Positions 7,156 to 15,770 of a stretch of DNA of 64,000 nucleotides are shown piece after piece. Origin of the DNA: Paludibacter sp. (GTDB lineage Bacteria; Bacteroidota; Bacteroidia; Bacteroidales; Paludibacteraceae); NCBI GenBank assembly GCA_028692715.1, contig JAQUWU010000024.1:1-64000 (forward strand), in the 5' to 3' direction. Both the position numbers and the translations under genes were made by a program. The stretch's first letter is position 1, and every line of letters starts with the position of its first letter. The notes below the pieces were generated by a model that worked only from the letters and a program-made list of their open reading frames with translations, was not told the origin of the DNA and did no database searches.

Positions 7156-8396
7156 TGGAGCATAAAAGAGAAATTTGGGATACAATTTATTTAATTGCTC
7201 TACAGGGTTTTAATTACGTAGCACCCTTAATTGTATTTCCATATTTAATGATTGTATTAGGTGCTGAAAAATTCGGGTACATCGGTTTTTCTTTAGCAAT
7301 AGTTCAGTATTTGATGCTTATTGTTGATTTTGGGTTTAACCTAAGTGCCACAAAACGAATTGCTCTAGCAAGAGAAAATCAAACTGAGCTAAGCAACATT
7401 TTTTCAGCAACACTGTTTGCAAAATTAGGTTTACTTATTTTGAGTTTTATAATTCTGTTGATTTTTGCATTTGCAATTCCAAGGTTTTCAATTTATTCAT
7501 CAACCCTGTTGATTTTATTTTTAATGGTGATTGCAAATGCTTTTTCTTTTGTTTGGCTTTTTCAAGGGTTAGGTAAGATTAGAATAATCTCAATCGTAAA
7601 TATTATTTCAAAACTTTTAATTTTACCTTTGACTTTTATTTTTGTCAAAGAACCGGCTGATTATCAAAAAGCAGCATTTATTTTATCGCTGGTTTATATA
7701 CTTAGTAGTCTTATTACATGCGGAATTGTTTTTAACAATAAGTATATAAAAAACTGGGTTAAAACAACAAAAAAACAAATAACTGAAGAGATTAAAGCTA
7801 GTTATCCAATTTTTCTCTCTAGTGCAGCAACGAGCATTTACACGGCTTTGTTTGTCATCATTCTAGGTTATTATTCTTCTCCTTCTGAAGTCGGTAAATA
7901 CACGGCTGTTGAAAAAATTATGAGAGCATTTAGTTATTTGATATTCATACCAATTTCACAATCTTTTTATCCAAAAATTAGTTCGATGTCTAAGGAGTCT
8001 AAAATTGAACCCTCTAAATTAGTAAGAAAAATTGTTTTTACTATTTCAGGCATGATGATAATAGTTTTTATAATTATGTTCTTTTTTTCAGGCATCTTAA
8101 CCAATCAACTAGGGAAAGATTTTCTTGGAACAACTGTTCTGTTCAAAGTAATGGCTATTGTTCCCTTTTTTATTGGGATTGGTGGCGCATATGGACAATT
8201 AGGAATACTTGCGTTAGGAAATGAAAAAGAAAAGAAGCACTTTCAAAATAATTATTTTATAGCTGCTGCTGTTTCTTTGGTTTCAGTAGTAATCCTGACT
8301 CCGATCTTTCATTCGTTAGGAACTGCAATTGCTTTACTTATAACTGAGTTTGCAGTTTGTATATTAATGATTTGGTCATATAAAAGAATGAAATAA
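7155..8396 (+). CDS. Wzx-type polysaccharide flippase
   Basis: A 413-residue, very hydrophobic protein with about 12 predicted membrane helices, belonging to the polysaccharide transporter (MOP/Wzx) family. It would flip lipid-linked oligosaccharide repeat units across the inner membrane. Family features include the N-terminal NYVAPLIVFPYLMIVLG segment, the Asn-rich first loop, VWLFQGLGKI in the fifth helix region and the conserved VGKYTAVEKIMRAF loop. The ATG overlaps the previous stop by one base, and the polymerase gene starts one base after its stop. Sequence similarity in this family does not reveal the substrate. Confidence 0.88.
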   Translation: MEHKREIWDTIYLIALQGFNYVAPLIVFPYLMIVLGAEKFGYIGFSLAIVQYLMLIVDFGFNLSATKRIALARENQTELSNIFSATLFAKLGLLILSFIILLIFAFAIPRFSIYSSTLLILFLMVIANAFSFVWLFQGLGKIRIISIVNIISKLLILPLTFIFVKEPADYQKAAFILSLVYILSSLITCGIVFNNKYIKNWVKTTKKQITEEIKASYPIFLSSAATSIYTALFVIILGYYSSPSEVGKYTAVEKIMRAFSYLIFIPISQSFYPKISSMSKESKIEPSKLVRKIVFTISGMMIIVFIIMFFFSGILTNQLGKDFLGTTVLFKVMAIVPFFIGIGGAYGQLGILALGNEKEKKHFQNNYFIAAAVSLVSVVILTPIFHSLGTAIALLITEFAVCILMIWSYKRMK

Positions 8397-8397
8397 G

Positions 8398-9585
8398 ATG
8401 CCATATTCTATACCTTATATATTTTTAATAATATTCTTATTTTTACTTTCTCTATTACAACTAAGTAATTATAATTCTAACGAAATAGGCAATAAGTCCC
8501 TGAACTATATAGCACTAATTGCATTTATTCTTTTTTTTGGATTTAGAGGTTTCATTGGGTATGATTGTATGGTTTATTACCCTTTTTTTGAAAAATTAAG
8601 TACAATACAACAATTAAACTTAACTCAATATACTGGATCTTTTGATATAGGTTTTGTTATATACGCATCAATAATCAAAACAATTTACGCTGATTTTCAT
8701 TTTTTCATATTTTCAAGTACCATTTTAGATGTAATTTTATTGTCATTTTTTTTTAAAAGATATTTGAATAAACGATATTTTATCTTTGGCTTTTTGATGT
8801 TCTTAGGGTTTTATGGTTTCCTACTTGAAATCGAACAAATACGTAATGTCAAAAGCCTCCTATTATTTCTTATTTCAATAAAATACATAGAAAATAGGAA
8901 TCTATTTAAGTTTATGTTATTTAATATATTAGGCATATTATTTCATTGGAGTTCAATCTTCTTGATTCCGTTATATTTTTTCATAAATAAAAAAACTATC
9001 TCCTTAAGATGGTTTCTAATAATACTTATTTTAGGGAATATCGTTTTTATATTGCAATTAGAATTTATTAAACCAATTGTTCATTTATTTGGTTCATTAT
9101 TAGGAGGAACCTTTTCAAAGAAAGTTGATTTTTATTTAATGAGTAAAGTTTTCAGCAACTCATATGGATTATCAATAGGTTATTTTGAACGAGTTTTTAC
9201 AGCAATACTTATTGCTATTAATTACAATAAATTGATGAATTCGGCAAAATATATGAATATCTTCCTTAATTCTTATTTTATTTTTATTTTTATTGAGTTG
9301 TTTTGTTCTGAATTAACAATAGCGATTGAAAGAGTCGCCCCTTTATATGGTTATAGTTACTGGATTTTACTCCCAATGTTAATTTATTCTTATAAAGATA
9401 TCCTTAATAAGCAAATGATATATATTGGGGTGATAATTTTTATCGTCATAAAATTTTGGGTCGGAACAGATGTTTTACACGTATACGATAATGTATTATT
9501 TGGAAAGATGAAATCCTTCAAGGAAAGATCACTAGTTTTTGATAAAAATGCCAAATCACTAAGAGAGAAAAATTTAAAGAAATGA
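8398..9585 (+). CDS. EpsG-family polysaccharide polymerase (Wzy-like)
   Basis: A 395-residue membrane protein with about 10-12 hydrophobic segments and the EpsG-type landmark FRGFIGYDCMVYYPFF after the second helix. In Wzx/Wzy systems such proteins join flipped repeat units into polymer at the outer face of the inner membrane. Its place directly after the flippase, with no spacer, supports the role. The 3' end overlaps the next glycosyltransferase by four bases (ATGA). The DNA is among the most AT-rich in the window, as is usual for polymerase genes. Confidence 0.82.
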   Translation: MPYSIPYIFLIIFLFLLSLLQLSNYNSNEIGNKSLNYIALIAFILFFGFRGFIGYDCMVYYPFFEKLSTIQQLNLTQYTGSFDIGFVIYASIIKTIYADFHFFIFSSTILDVILLSFFFKRYLNKRYFIFGFLMFLGFYGFLLEIEQIRNVKSLLLFLISIKYIENRNLFKFMLFNILGILFHWSSIFLIPLYFFINKKTISLRWFLIILILGNIVFILQLEFIKPIVHLFGSLLGGTFSKKVDFYLMSKVFSNSYGLSIGYFERVFTAILIAINYNKLMNSAKYMNIFLNSYFIFIFIELFCSELTIAIERVAPLYGYSYWILLPMLIYSYKDILNKQMIYIGVIIFIVIKFWVGTDVLHVYDNVLFGKMKSFKERSLVFDKNAKSLREKNLKK

Positions 9586-10415
9586 TAATTAATGATACAT
9601 TAGGGGTTGTGGTTTTGCACGAAATTAAGGTAAACGAATCTACCTCTCTCAAAACTCTTAACAACACTTTGACAGATATCGGAAAATTAGATGTTTTAGT
9701 ATATGATCATAGCTTAAATTCTGCTGAGAATTTAAATAACTTTGAGAATTTAGAACTCTTTTACAAACACGATTCTAGAAATCTCAGTTTGGGTATCGCA
9801 TATAATTATGCAGCAAAAATAGCAAGAAATTTAGGAAAAAAATGGTTATTATTGCTTGACCAAGACACACTATTAAGCGAAGATCTATTTTTTCAATATG
9901 AAAGTTATTTAGAAAAATTTCCAAATGAATTTTTGTTTGCACCAATATTAAAACTTTCAAATGGGAAAATATTTTCGCCTTGCAGATATTTCTTTAAAAG
10001 AGGGTTTTTAATGAAGAAGATCGAACCTGGCATTCACAATTTAAACTATATTTCTCCTGTGAATAGTGGAATGTTGATTAGATTGAACAATTATATTGCG
10101 TGTGGAGGATACAATGAAAATGTCAAATTAGACTTTAGTGATTTCCAGTTTATCGAGCGATTTCGACAATTTAATAGACATTTCGTTGTTACTAATAGTG
10201 TTGGTATTCAAGACTTTTCAAACAGTACAACTGATGTTGAAAAATTAGACTTTAGATATTCAATTTATTGTCAATCTGCTAAAAACTGTAATAAAAAAAA
10301 CTGGTTCGAAAAACTCCAATATATGATTATAGTATTACAAAGATGTATAACATTATCTATTAGAACAAAGAATAAAAAATATTTTCAGACTTTCATTCAA
10401 AATTATATTAAATGA
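9582..10415 (+). CDS. Family 2 glycosyltransferase (rhamnosyltransferase-like)
   Basis: A 277-residue GT-A enzyme expected to add one sugar to the lipid-linked repeat unit on the cytoplasmic face. It carries the nucleotide-sugar/metal motif LLLDQDT (about residues 89-95) and a later acceptor-side segment SPVNSGMLIR ... GGYNENVKLDFSDFQF, the layout seen in GT2 rhamnosyltransferases. The first lines (VVVLHEIKVNESTS) match the usual first strand. Overlaps of four bases at each end (ATGA) show it is one operon with its neighbours. The donor cannot be read from sequence; dTDP-rhamnose is plausible because rfbB is nearby. Confidence 0.8.
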   Translation: MIINDTLGVVVLHEIKVNESTSLKTLNNTLTDIGKLDVLVYDHSLNSAENLNNFENLELFYKHDSRNLSLGIAYNYAAKIARNLGKKWLLLLDQDTLLSEDLFFQYESYLEKFPNEFLFAPILKLSNGKIFSPCRYFFKRGFLMKKIEPGIHNLNYISPVNSGMLIRLNNYIACGGYNENVKLDFSDFQFIERFRQFNRHFVVTNSVGIQDFSNSTTDVEKLDFRYSIYCQSAKNCNKKNWFEKLQYMIIVLQRCITLSIRTKNKKYFQTFIQNYIK

Positions 10416-11149
10416 ATTCCATCTGTATCACAACATATAATGGTGAGAAATACATTATGGAGCAACTTAACTCAATTTTGTCCCAAATTAACGTAGATGA
10501 CGAAGTGATTATCTCTGACGATGGTTCAACAGACAAAACAATTGAGTTAATTATGAGTTTTAATGATAGTCGAATTAAAATTATAAACGCAAATTTCCAT
10601 AATGTAATTAGAAACTTTGAAAACACCTTAAAGCATGCAAAAGGAGAATATGTTTTTTTATCAGATCAAGACGATGTATGGCTTCCTACGAAGTATGAAA
10701 AATGTATTTCATTGCTAAAGAAATACGATTTAGTTGTCACGGACGCGATAGTCACTGATAGTAATCTTAATGTACTTTATTCTTCTTTCGCAAAACATTT
10801 TGGTAGTGGCAAGGGAGTTTTAAAAAATATATGTAGAAGTAGTTATTTTGGGGCATTTATGGCTTTTCGAAAAAAAACACTAGATTATGCCTTGCCATTT
10901 CCTAACGATAAAGAAATAGGACACGATTTATGGATTGGACTTGTGGCAGAATTAACAGGAAAAGTTTACTTCTATAATGAACCATTAATTAAATATAGGC
11001 GCCATGAAAAAGCATTTACAAACATATCTACAAAACTTAATAGAAGTAATAGAAAGTTAATTACGAAAATTTACGGACGAATTATTATGTTTGTAAATGT
11101 TACTAAGTTTTATATTAATTACAAATTTAATCTATGCAAAAAGAATTAG
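10412..11149 (+). CDS. Family 2 glycosyltransferase
   Basis: A 245-residue GT2 enzyme with the classic N-terminal TYNGEKYIMEQL, first Asp motif IISDDGSTD and DxD-like LSDQDDVWLP. This motif set and the downstream GHDLWIGLVAEL ... YRRHEKAFT block are typical of O-antigen rhamnosyl/galactosyltransferases. The start overlaps the previous gene by four bases, and the 3' end overlaps the next gene by 16 bases. Acts in the cytoplasm at the inner membrane in repeat-unit assembly. Donor unknown. Confidence 0.82.
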   Translation: MNSICITTYNGEKYIMEQLNSILSQINVDDEVIISDDGSTDKTIELIMSFNDSRIKIINANFHNVIRNFENTLKHAKGEYVFLSDQDDVWLPTKYEKCISLLKKYDLVVTDAIVTDSNLNVLYSSFAKHFGSGKGVLKNICRSSYFGAFMAFRKKTLDYALPFPNDKEIGHDLWIGLVAELTGKVYFYNEPLIKYRRHEKAFTNISTKLNRSNRKLITKIYGRIIMFVNVTKFYINYKFNLCKKN

Positions 11150-11892
11150 TATCCATAATCACTCCATTATACAACGGTGAACGGTTTGTTTCTCAAACTA
11201 TCGACTGTGTTTTAGCTCAGACGTACTCAAATTGGGAAATGATTATTATAAACGATGGCTCTAAAGATAATAGCTTAGCTATTGTAGAAGAATACGTGCG
11301 CAAAGACAAACGGATTAAATTATTTTCGCAACTAAATGCAGGTTCTGCAGCTGCTCGTAATAACGGTATTAGAAGAGCAGAAGGGCAATATATTGCTTTA
11401 TTTGATGCTGATGATTTATGGGAACCATTTTTTTTAGCAGCTCAATTAGCATTATTGAAAGAAAAAAAGGCATTATTAGTATATGGATCTCATAAACGTA
11501 TTAATGAAAAAAATCAAGAGTGTCTACAACCATTCATAGCACCAGAAAAAATCACATACACAGATCTGTTGAAAACCTGCTCCATTAGTTGTTTAACTGG
11601 ACTTTACGACACATCCAAATACGGCAAAGTGTATTTAAACGAAGATTTTAAAAGCTTACGCGATGATCATATCTACTGGTTGGATATTTTAAAAAAAACA
11701 GGTATAGCTTATGGCAATCAGAAGGTTATTGCCTCGTATCGTATGCTGGGAGCTTCAGTCTCCCGAAACAAGAAAAAAGTAATTATACCCCAGTTCAAAG
11801 TTTATTACAAATGTGAAAAATTAGGTTTAATACGTAGCTTATATTACCTTAGCTGTTGGGCTTATAATGGCTATATTAAATACAACAAATAA
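11134..11892 (+). CDS. Family 2 glycosyltransferase
   Basis: A 252-residue GT2 protein with SIITPLYNGERFVSQTI at the N-terminus, IIINDGSKDNS for nucleotide binding, the GSAAARNNGI segment and DADDLW as the metal-binding DxD. It differs from the two genes before it and looks closer to the large WcaA/teichuronic-type GT2 group. It starts inside the end of the preceding gene, a sign of translational coupling. Its sugar donor cannot be assigned. Confidence 0.85.
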   Translation: MQKELVSIITPLYNGERFVSQTIDCVLAQTYSNWEMIIINDGSKDNSLAIVEEYVRKDKRIKLFSQLNAGSAAARNNGIRRAEGQYIALFDADDLWEPFFLAAQLALLKEKKALLVYGSHKRINEKNQECLQPFIAPEKITYTDLLKTCSISCLTGLYDTSKYGKVYLNEDFKSLRDDHIYWLDILKKTGIAYGNQKVIASYRMLGASVSRNKKKVIIPQFKVYYKCEKLGLIRSLYYLSCWAYNGYIKYNK

Positions 11893-11896
11893 AATT

Positions 11897-13012
11897 ATGA
11901 AGCTAGACAAATATGATTATCTAATCGTTGGGAGTGGTTTATTCGGATCGGTGTTTGCACATCAGGTTATATCTCAAGGCAAAACATGTTTAGTAATAGA
12001 AAAACGTCCACAAGTTGGAGGGAATGTTTATTGTGAAAAAATTGAAGGAATAAATGTTCAAACTTATGGAGCACATATATTTCACACTTTCGATATAGAA
12101 GTCTGGAATTATGTCAATCAATTTGTTAGATTTAACAGATACACAAATAGCCCACTTGCAAGTTACGAAGATGAATTGTACAATTTACCATTCAACATGA
12201 ATACTTTTCATCAATTGTGGAATGTAAAAACGCCAGAAGAAGCTAGGCAAAAAATTGATAAACAAAGAAATAAATATTCTCAAATTCAACCCCTAAATCT
12301 AGAGGAACAAGCTTTACAATTAGTTGGAGAAGATATTTACGAGAAACTAATAAAAGGTTATACGGAGAAGCAATGGGGATGTAGTGCTAAAGAAATACCA
12401 AGTTTCATTATTAAACGAATACCTTTACGATTCACTTACGACAATAATTATTTTAATGATCCATTTCAAGGAATTCCAATAGGAGGATACAATATTCTAG
12501 TAAATAGGCTACTAGAAAGAGCTGAAATTTTGTTAAACACTGATTTTTTAGATAATAAAAATTATTTTGAGAATAAGGCCACAGCGGTAGTGTACTCTGG
12601 TATGCTGGATGCTTATTTTGATTATTGCTTCGGAAATTTAGAATATCGGAGTTTAAGATTTGAAACCACAGTATTAGACACAGACAATTTTCAAGGGAAT
12701 GCTGTAGTCAATTATACAAAAGCCGATGTCCCATACACTCGTATTATAGAGCACAAACATTTTGAATTTGGAACCCAAGAAAAAACAGTTGTAACAAAAG
12801 AATTTCCTTTAGAATGGAACAAAAATTTGGAAGCCTATTATCCGTTCAACAACAAAAAGAATGAACAGCTTGCTGACAAATATAGAGAATTAGCACAACA
12901 ACAAAAAAATGTCATTTTTGGCGGCCGTTTAGCCAATTATAAATATTATGATATGGATAGAGTTGTTCGATTAGCACTAGACACAGCAAAGCAGGCATTA
13001 GAAAAAAAATAA
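11897..13012 (+). CDS. glf: UDP-galactopyranose mutase
   Basis: Flavoenzyme that interconverts UDP-galactopyranose and UDP-galactofuranose, supplying galactofuranose for the surface polysaccharide. FAD-binding motif VGSGLFGSVFA lies at the N-terminus (about residues 9-19), followed by EKRPQVGGNVY and the substrate-site segment YGAHIFHTF; later come GYTEKQWG and IPIGGYNILV. The frame is open from 11867, but I place the start at the ATG at 11897 (371 residues), because family members begin Met-Lys-x-Tyr-Asp-Tyr-Leu-Ile-Val and the upstream codons overlap the preceding gene. Its presence predicts galactofuranose in the polymer and that at least one of the GT2 genes is a galactofuranosyltransferase. 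Confidence 0.95.
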   Translation: MKLDKYDYLIVGSGLFGSVFAHQVISQGKTCLVIEKRPQVGGNVYCEKIEGINVQTYGAHIFHTFDIEVWNYVNQFVRFNRYTNSPLASYEDELYNLPFNMNTFHQLWNVKTPEEARQKIDKQRNKYSQIQPLNLEEQALQLVGEDIYEKLIKGYTEKQWGCSAKEIPSFIIKRIPLRFTYDNNYFNDPFQGIPIGGYNILVNRLLERAEILLNTDFLDNKNYFENKATAVVYSGMLDAYFDYCFGNLEYRSLRFETTVLDTDNFQGNAVVNYTKADVPYTRIIEHKHFEFGTQEKTVVTKEFPLEWNKNLEAYYPFNNKKNEQLADKYRELAQQQKNVIFGGRLANYKYYDMDRVVRLALDTAKQALEKK

Positions 13013-13016
13013 ATTT

Positions 13017-13820
13017 ATGCTAAACGCCTCCATAGTCATTTATAACCACTCCCTTAAGGAAATTACTCCATTAGTCAAGATATTAAGGGAATCAGTATCA
13101 ATTTCCGAGATATTCTTAATCGACAACTCACCCACTCTCACCCCTGAATTTAAAAATTTATCTGTAACATATATTTTTACTGGTAAAAATCTTGGTTACG
13201 GTGCAGCACATAACATTGCCATACGACAAACTATTGCTCAAAACATTCCCTATCATTTAGTTATCAATCCGGATATTTCCTTTGACCCATCAATTCTGAG
13301 GAAAATTGAAAATTACATGAATCAGAATATGGATATTGGACACATTATGCCAAAGGTTTTTTATCCAAATGGTGAAATACAATACTTATGTAAACTTATT
13401 CCAACTCCTTTCGATTTAATTTTTAGAAGATTTTTACCAACCCGTTTGACAAGAAAAAAAACTAATAAATTCGAATTGAGAAATACCGGATACAAAAAAA
13501 CAATGGAAGTTCCTTATTTGTCGGGTTGCTTTATGTTTCTACGTACTGAGGCTCTGGAAGAAGTTGGATTATTTGATGAACGTTTTTTTATGTATCCTGA
13601 AGATATAGATTTAACCCGTAGAATTCATAGAAAATTTAGAACCGTTTTTTATCCCGAAGTTTCAATTGTTCATAATCATGCTCAAAGTTCGTATGTAAAT
13701 TTTAAAATGTTGTTGATTCACACATGGAATATGATAAAATACTTCAACAAATGGGGTTGGATTTTTGATAAAGAACGAAAAAAGATCAACAAAAAGACCC
13801 TTGAATTGCTTAATTTGTAA
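13017..13820 (+). CDS. Family 2 glycosyltransferase (WbbL/RfbF-like)
   Basis: A 267-residue GT2 enzyme of the WbbL type. It has SIVIYNH at the N-terminus, NLGYGAAHNIAIR (the GxGxxxN segment), VINPDI as the DxD equivalent, PYLSGCFMFLR and FMYPEDIDLTRRI. These last two blocks are the signature of rhamnosyltransferases and galactofuranosyltransferases that act on lipid-linked cores. The gene is last in the polysaccharide operon; a TACCTTTG box immediately after its stop codon begins the next transcription unit. Confidence 0.85.
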   Translation: MLNASIVIYNHSLKEITPLVKILRESVSISEIFLIDNSPTLTPEFKNLSVTYIFTGKNLGYGAAHNIAIRQTIAQNIPYHLVINPDISFDPSILRKIENYMNQNMDIGHIMPKVFYPNGEIQYLCKLIPTPFDLIFRRFLPTRLTRKKTNKFELRNTGYKKTMEVPYLSGCFMFLRTEALEEVGLFDERFFMYPEDIDLTRRIHRKFRTVFYPEVSIVHNHAQSSYVNFKMLLIHTWNMIKYFNKWGWIFDKERKKINKKTLELLNL

Positions 13821-13828
13821 TACCTTTG
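13821..13828 (+). promoter_or_regulatory. -7 element of the marC-like gene
   Basis: TACCTTTG matches TAnnTTTG and sits 22 bases before the ATG at 13850. A TTG at 13801-13803 is 17 bases upstream, slightly short of the usual spacing. It argues that the gene does not start at the TTG inside this box. Confidence 0.55.
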
Positions 13829-13849
13829 CATAAATATTCAAATATAGTT

Positions 13850-14425
13850 ATGCATTTCAGCTTAATACAAATTACGAGTGCCTTTATGGTGCTTTTTGCC
13901 ATTATCGATATTTTGGGTTCAATTCCCATTATATTGAATATCAAACGCAAAGGGCAAAGTGTTTATGCGCTAAAAGCCAGTTTGGTGGCTCTGCTGATTC
14001 TTATCGTTTTTCTATTTTCGGGTGAAGCAGTACTCAAATTATTTAATGTTGATATCCAATCATTTGCCGTAGCAGGTGCTTTGATCATTTTTATTTTTTC
14101 ATTAGAAATGATTTTGGATGTAGAAATCTTTCGCAATAAAGGTCCTGAAGGCGGTTCATCCATTGTACCTATTGCTTTTCCACTTATTGCCGGACCAGGT
14201 TCTTTTACAACCTTGCTTTCTCTGAGGGCAGAATATGCTGCAGAGAATATAATTGTTGCATTGGTTTTGAATATCCTTTTTGTCTACTTTGTACTGCAAT
14301 CAACTTCAAAAATTGAAAAAATTATTGGTGAAGGTGGCATTTATATTCTTCGAAAATTTTTTGGAATTATATTATTAGCCATTGCAGTAAAATTATTTAC
14401 CAGCAATATCGGTTCGCTTCTTTAG
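13850..14425 (+). CDS. MarC/UPF0056 family membrane protein
   Basis: A 191-residue inner-membrane protein with about six helices, of the MarC family, whose transport role remains unproven. Diagnostic segments are FAIIDILGSIPIILNI in the first helix, GPEGGSSIVPIAFPLIAGPGS in the middle (kept as short pieces: IVPIAFPLIAGPG) and the C-terminal GIILLAIAVKLF. The reading frame is open back to a TTG at 13826, but that codon is inside the predicted -7 promoter box, so the ATG at 13850 is the better start. The 3' end stops only six bases from the end of convergent purM, with no room for a terminator between them. Confidence 0.88.
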   Translation: MHFSLIQITSAFMVLFAIIDILGSIPIILNIKRKGQSVYALKASLVALLILIVFLFSGEAVLKLFNVDIQSFAVAGALIIFIFSLEMILDVEIFRNKGPEGGSSIVPIAFPLIAGPGSFTTLLSLRAEYAAENIIVALVLNILFVYFVLQSTSKIEKIIGEGGIYILRKFFGIILLAIAVKLFTSNIGSLL

Positions 14426-14431
14426 AAAATC

Positions 14432-15598
14432 TCAATATTCAAATCGTCCAAACTCACTTTCAATCAATAATTCTTTTTTATCGGATGCTTCACAATATCC
14501 AATAATTTGAGCATCAATATTAAACGACTGAGATATCTTGACAACTTGTTCGGCAAATTCAGCGGGTAAATACACTTCCAACCGGTGACCCATATTGAAA
14601 ACTTTGTACATTTCTTTCCAATCAGTATTTGACTCTTTTTGGATCAGTTGAAACAAAGGAGGAACAGGAAACATATTGTTTTTTACTACTTTCAGATTTT
14701 CAATAAAATGAAGTATTTTTGTCTGTGCGCCTCCTGAACAATGCACCATTCCATGTATATTAGGACGAAGTTCCTCTAATAATTTCTTTACTACCGGAGC
14801 ATAAGTACGGGTTGGTGATAATACCAATTTCCCTGCGTCAATACCCAAACCAGCCACTTCATCTGTCAGTTTACGTGAACCGGAATAAGCCAATTTAGCA
14901 GGAATATCTGCATTATAGCTTTCAGGATATTTTGCAGCCAAATAATTTGCGAAAACATCATGACGAGCGGAAGTAAGTCCATTACTACCCATACCACCAT
15001 TGTATTCCTTTTCGTAAGTCGCTTGTCCTGAAGATGACAAACCTACTATAACATCGCCTGCTTTTATATTGGCATTATCAATTACATCCGAACGTTTCAT
15101 GCGGCAAGTTACCGTACTGTCTACAATTATGGTTCGCACCAAATCACCTACATCGGCCGTTTCTCCACCCGTTGGATAAATCTTCACACCCATTTCGGAC
15201 AATTCTTCCACCAGTTCATTAGTGCCGTTTATAATAGCCGAAATTACTTCTCCGGGGATTCGGTTTTTATTTCTTCCAATAGTAGAAGACAGAAGTATAT
15301 TATCCGTTGCGCCAACACATAACAAATCATCAATATTCATTATCAAAGCATCCTGCGAAATGCCTTTCCAAACAGAAATATCTCCGGTTTCTTTCCAGTA
15401 CACATAAGCTAGTGAAGATTTAGTACCTGCCCCATCAGCATGCATAATATTGCAATACTCCGGGTCATTCCCTAAAAAATCAGGAATAATTTTACAAAAT
15501 GCCTGTGGAAATAATCCTTTATCAATATTCTTAATGGCATTGTGAACATCTTCTTTTGAAGCGGAAACGCCACGAAGGTCGTATCGTTGACTACTCAT
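14432..15598 (-). CDS. purM: Phosphoribosylformylglycinamidine cyclo-ligase (AIR synthase)
   Basis: Makes aminoimidazole ribotide from FGAM with ATP, the fifth step of purine synthesis. The 388-residue chain is of the longer Bacteroidota type. It carries MHADGAGTKSSLAY (Asp55 and the Gly-rich ATP site), SQDALIMNIDDLLCVGA and PTGGETADVGD (144-149), all hallmarks of the PurM/PurL/SelD superfamily, with the C-terminal AIRS_C domain including GMVHCSGGAQTKILHF and NMGHRLEVYLP. It stands alone; no other pur gene is near. The start ATG at 15598 is supported by the SSQRYDLRGVSASKEDVH family beginning. Confidence 0.92.
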   Translation of the reverse strand: MSSQRYDLRGVSASKEDVHNAIKNIDKGLFPQAFCKIIPDFLGNDPEYCNIMHADGAGTKSSLAYVYWKETGDISVWKGISQDALIMNIDDLLCVGATDNILLSSTIGRNKNRIPGEVISAIINGTNELVEELSEMGVKIYPTGGETADVGDLVRTIIVDSTVTCRMKRSDVIDNANIKAGDVIVGLSSSGQATYEKEYNGGMGSNGLTSARHDVFANYLAAKYPESYNADIPAKLAYSGSRKLTDEVAGLGIDAGKLVLSPTRTYAPVVKKLLEELRPNIHGMVHCSGGAQTKILHFIENLKVVKNNMFPVPPLFQLIQKESNTDWKEMYKVFNMGHRLEVYLPAEFAEQVVKISQSFNIDAQIIGYCEASDKKELLIESEFGRFEY

Positions 15599-15672
15599 TT
15601 TTAATTAATTTGTTATTTCGTTAATTATTTGTTGACTTGTAAATTTATTAATGAATTGATTTGAACCAAACC

Positions 15673-15770
15673 ATCACATCACCACATCATCACATCACCA
15701 CATCATCACATCATCACTTTATCACATTATCACATCACCACATCACCACATCATCACATCACATCATTCA
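15673..15770 (+). repeat. CATCAC/CACATC microsatellite
   Basis: About 100 bases between purM and malQ are built almost only from the words CATCAC, CACATCA and ATCAT. It is imperfect tandem low-complexity DNA, prone to slippage. It makes an artificial His/Thr/Ser-rich open frame on the plus strand that I do not consider a gene. Confidence 0.85.
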
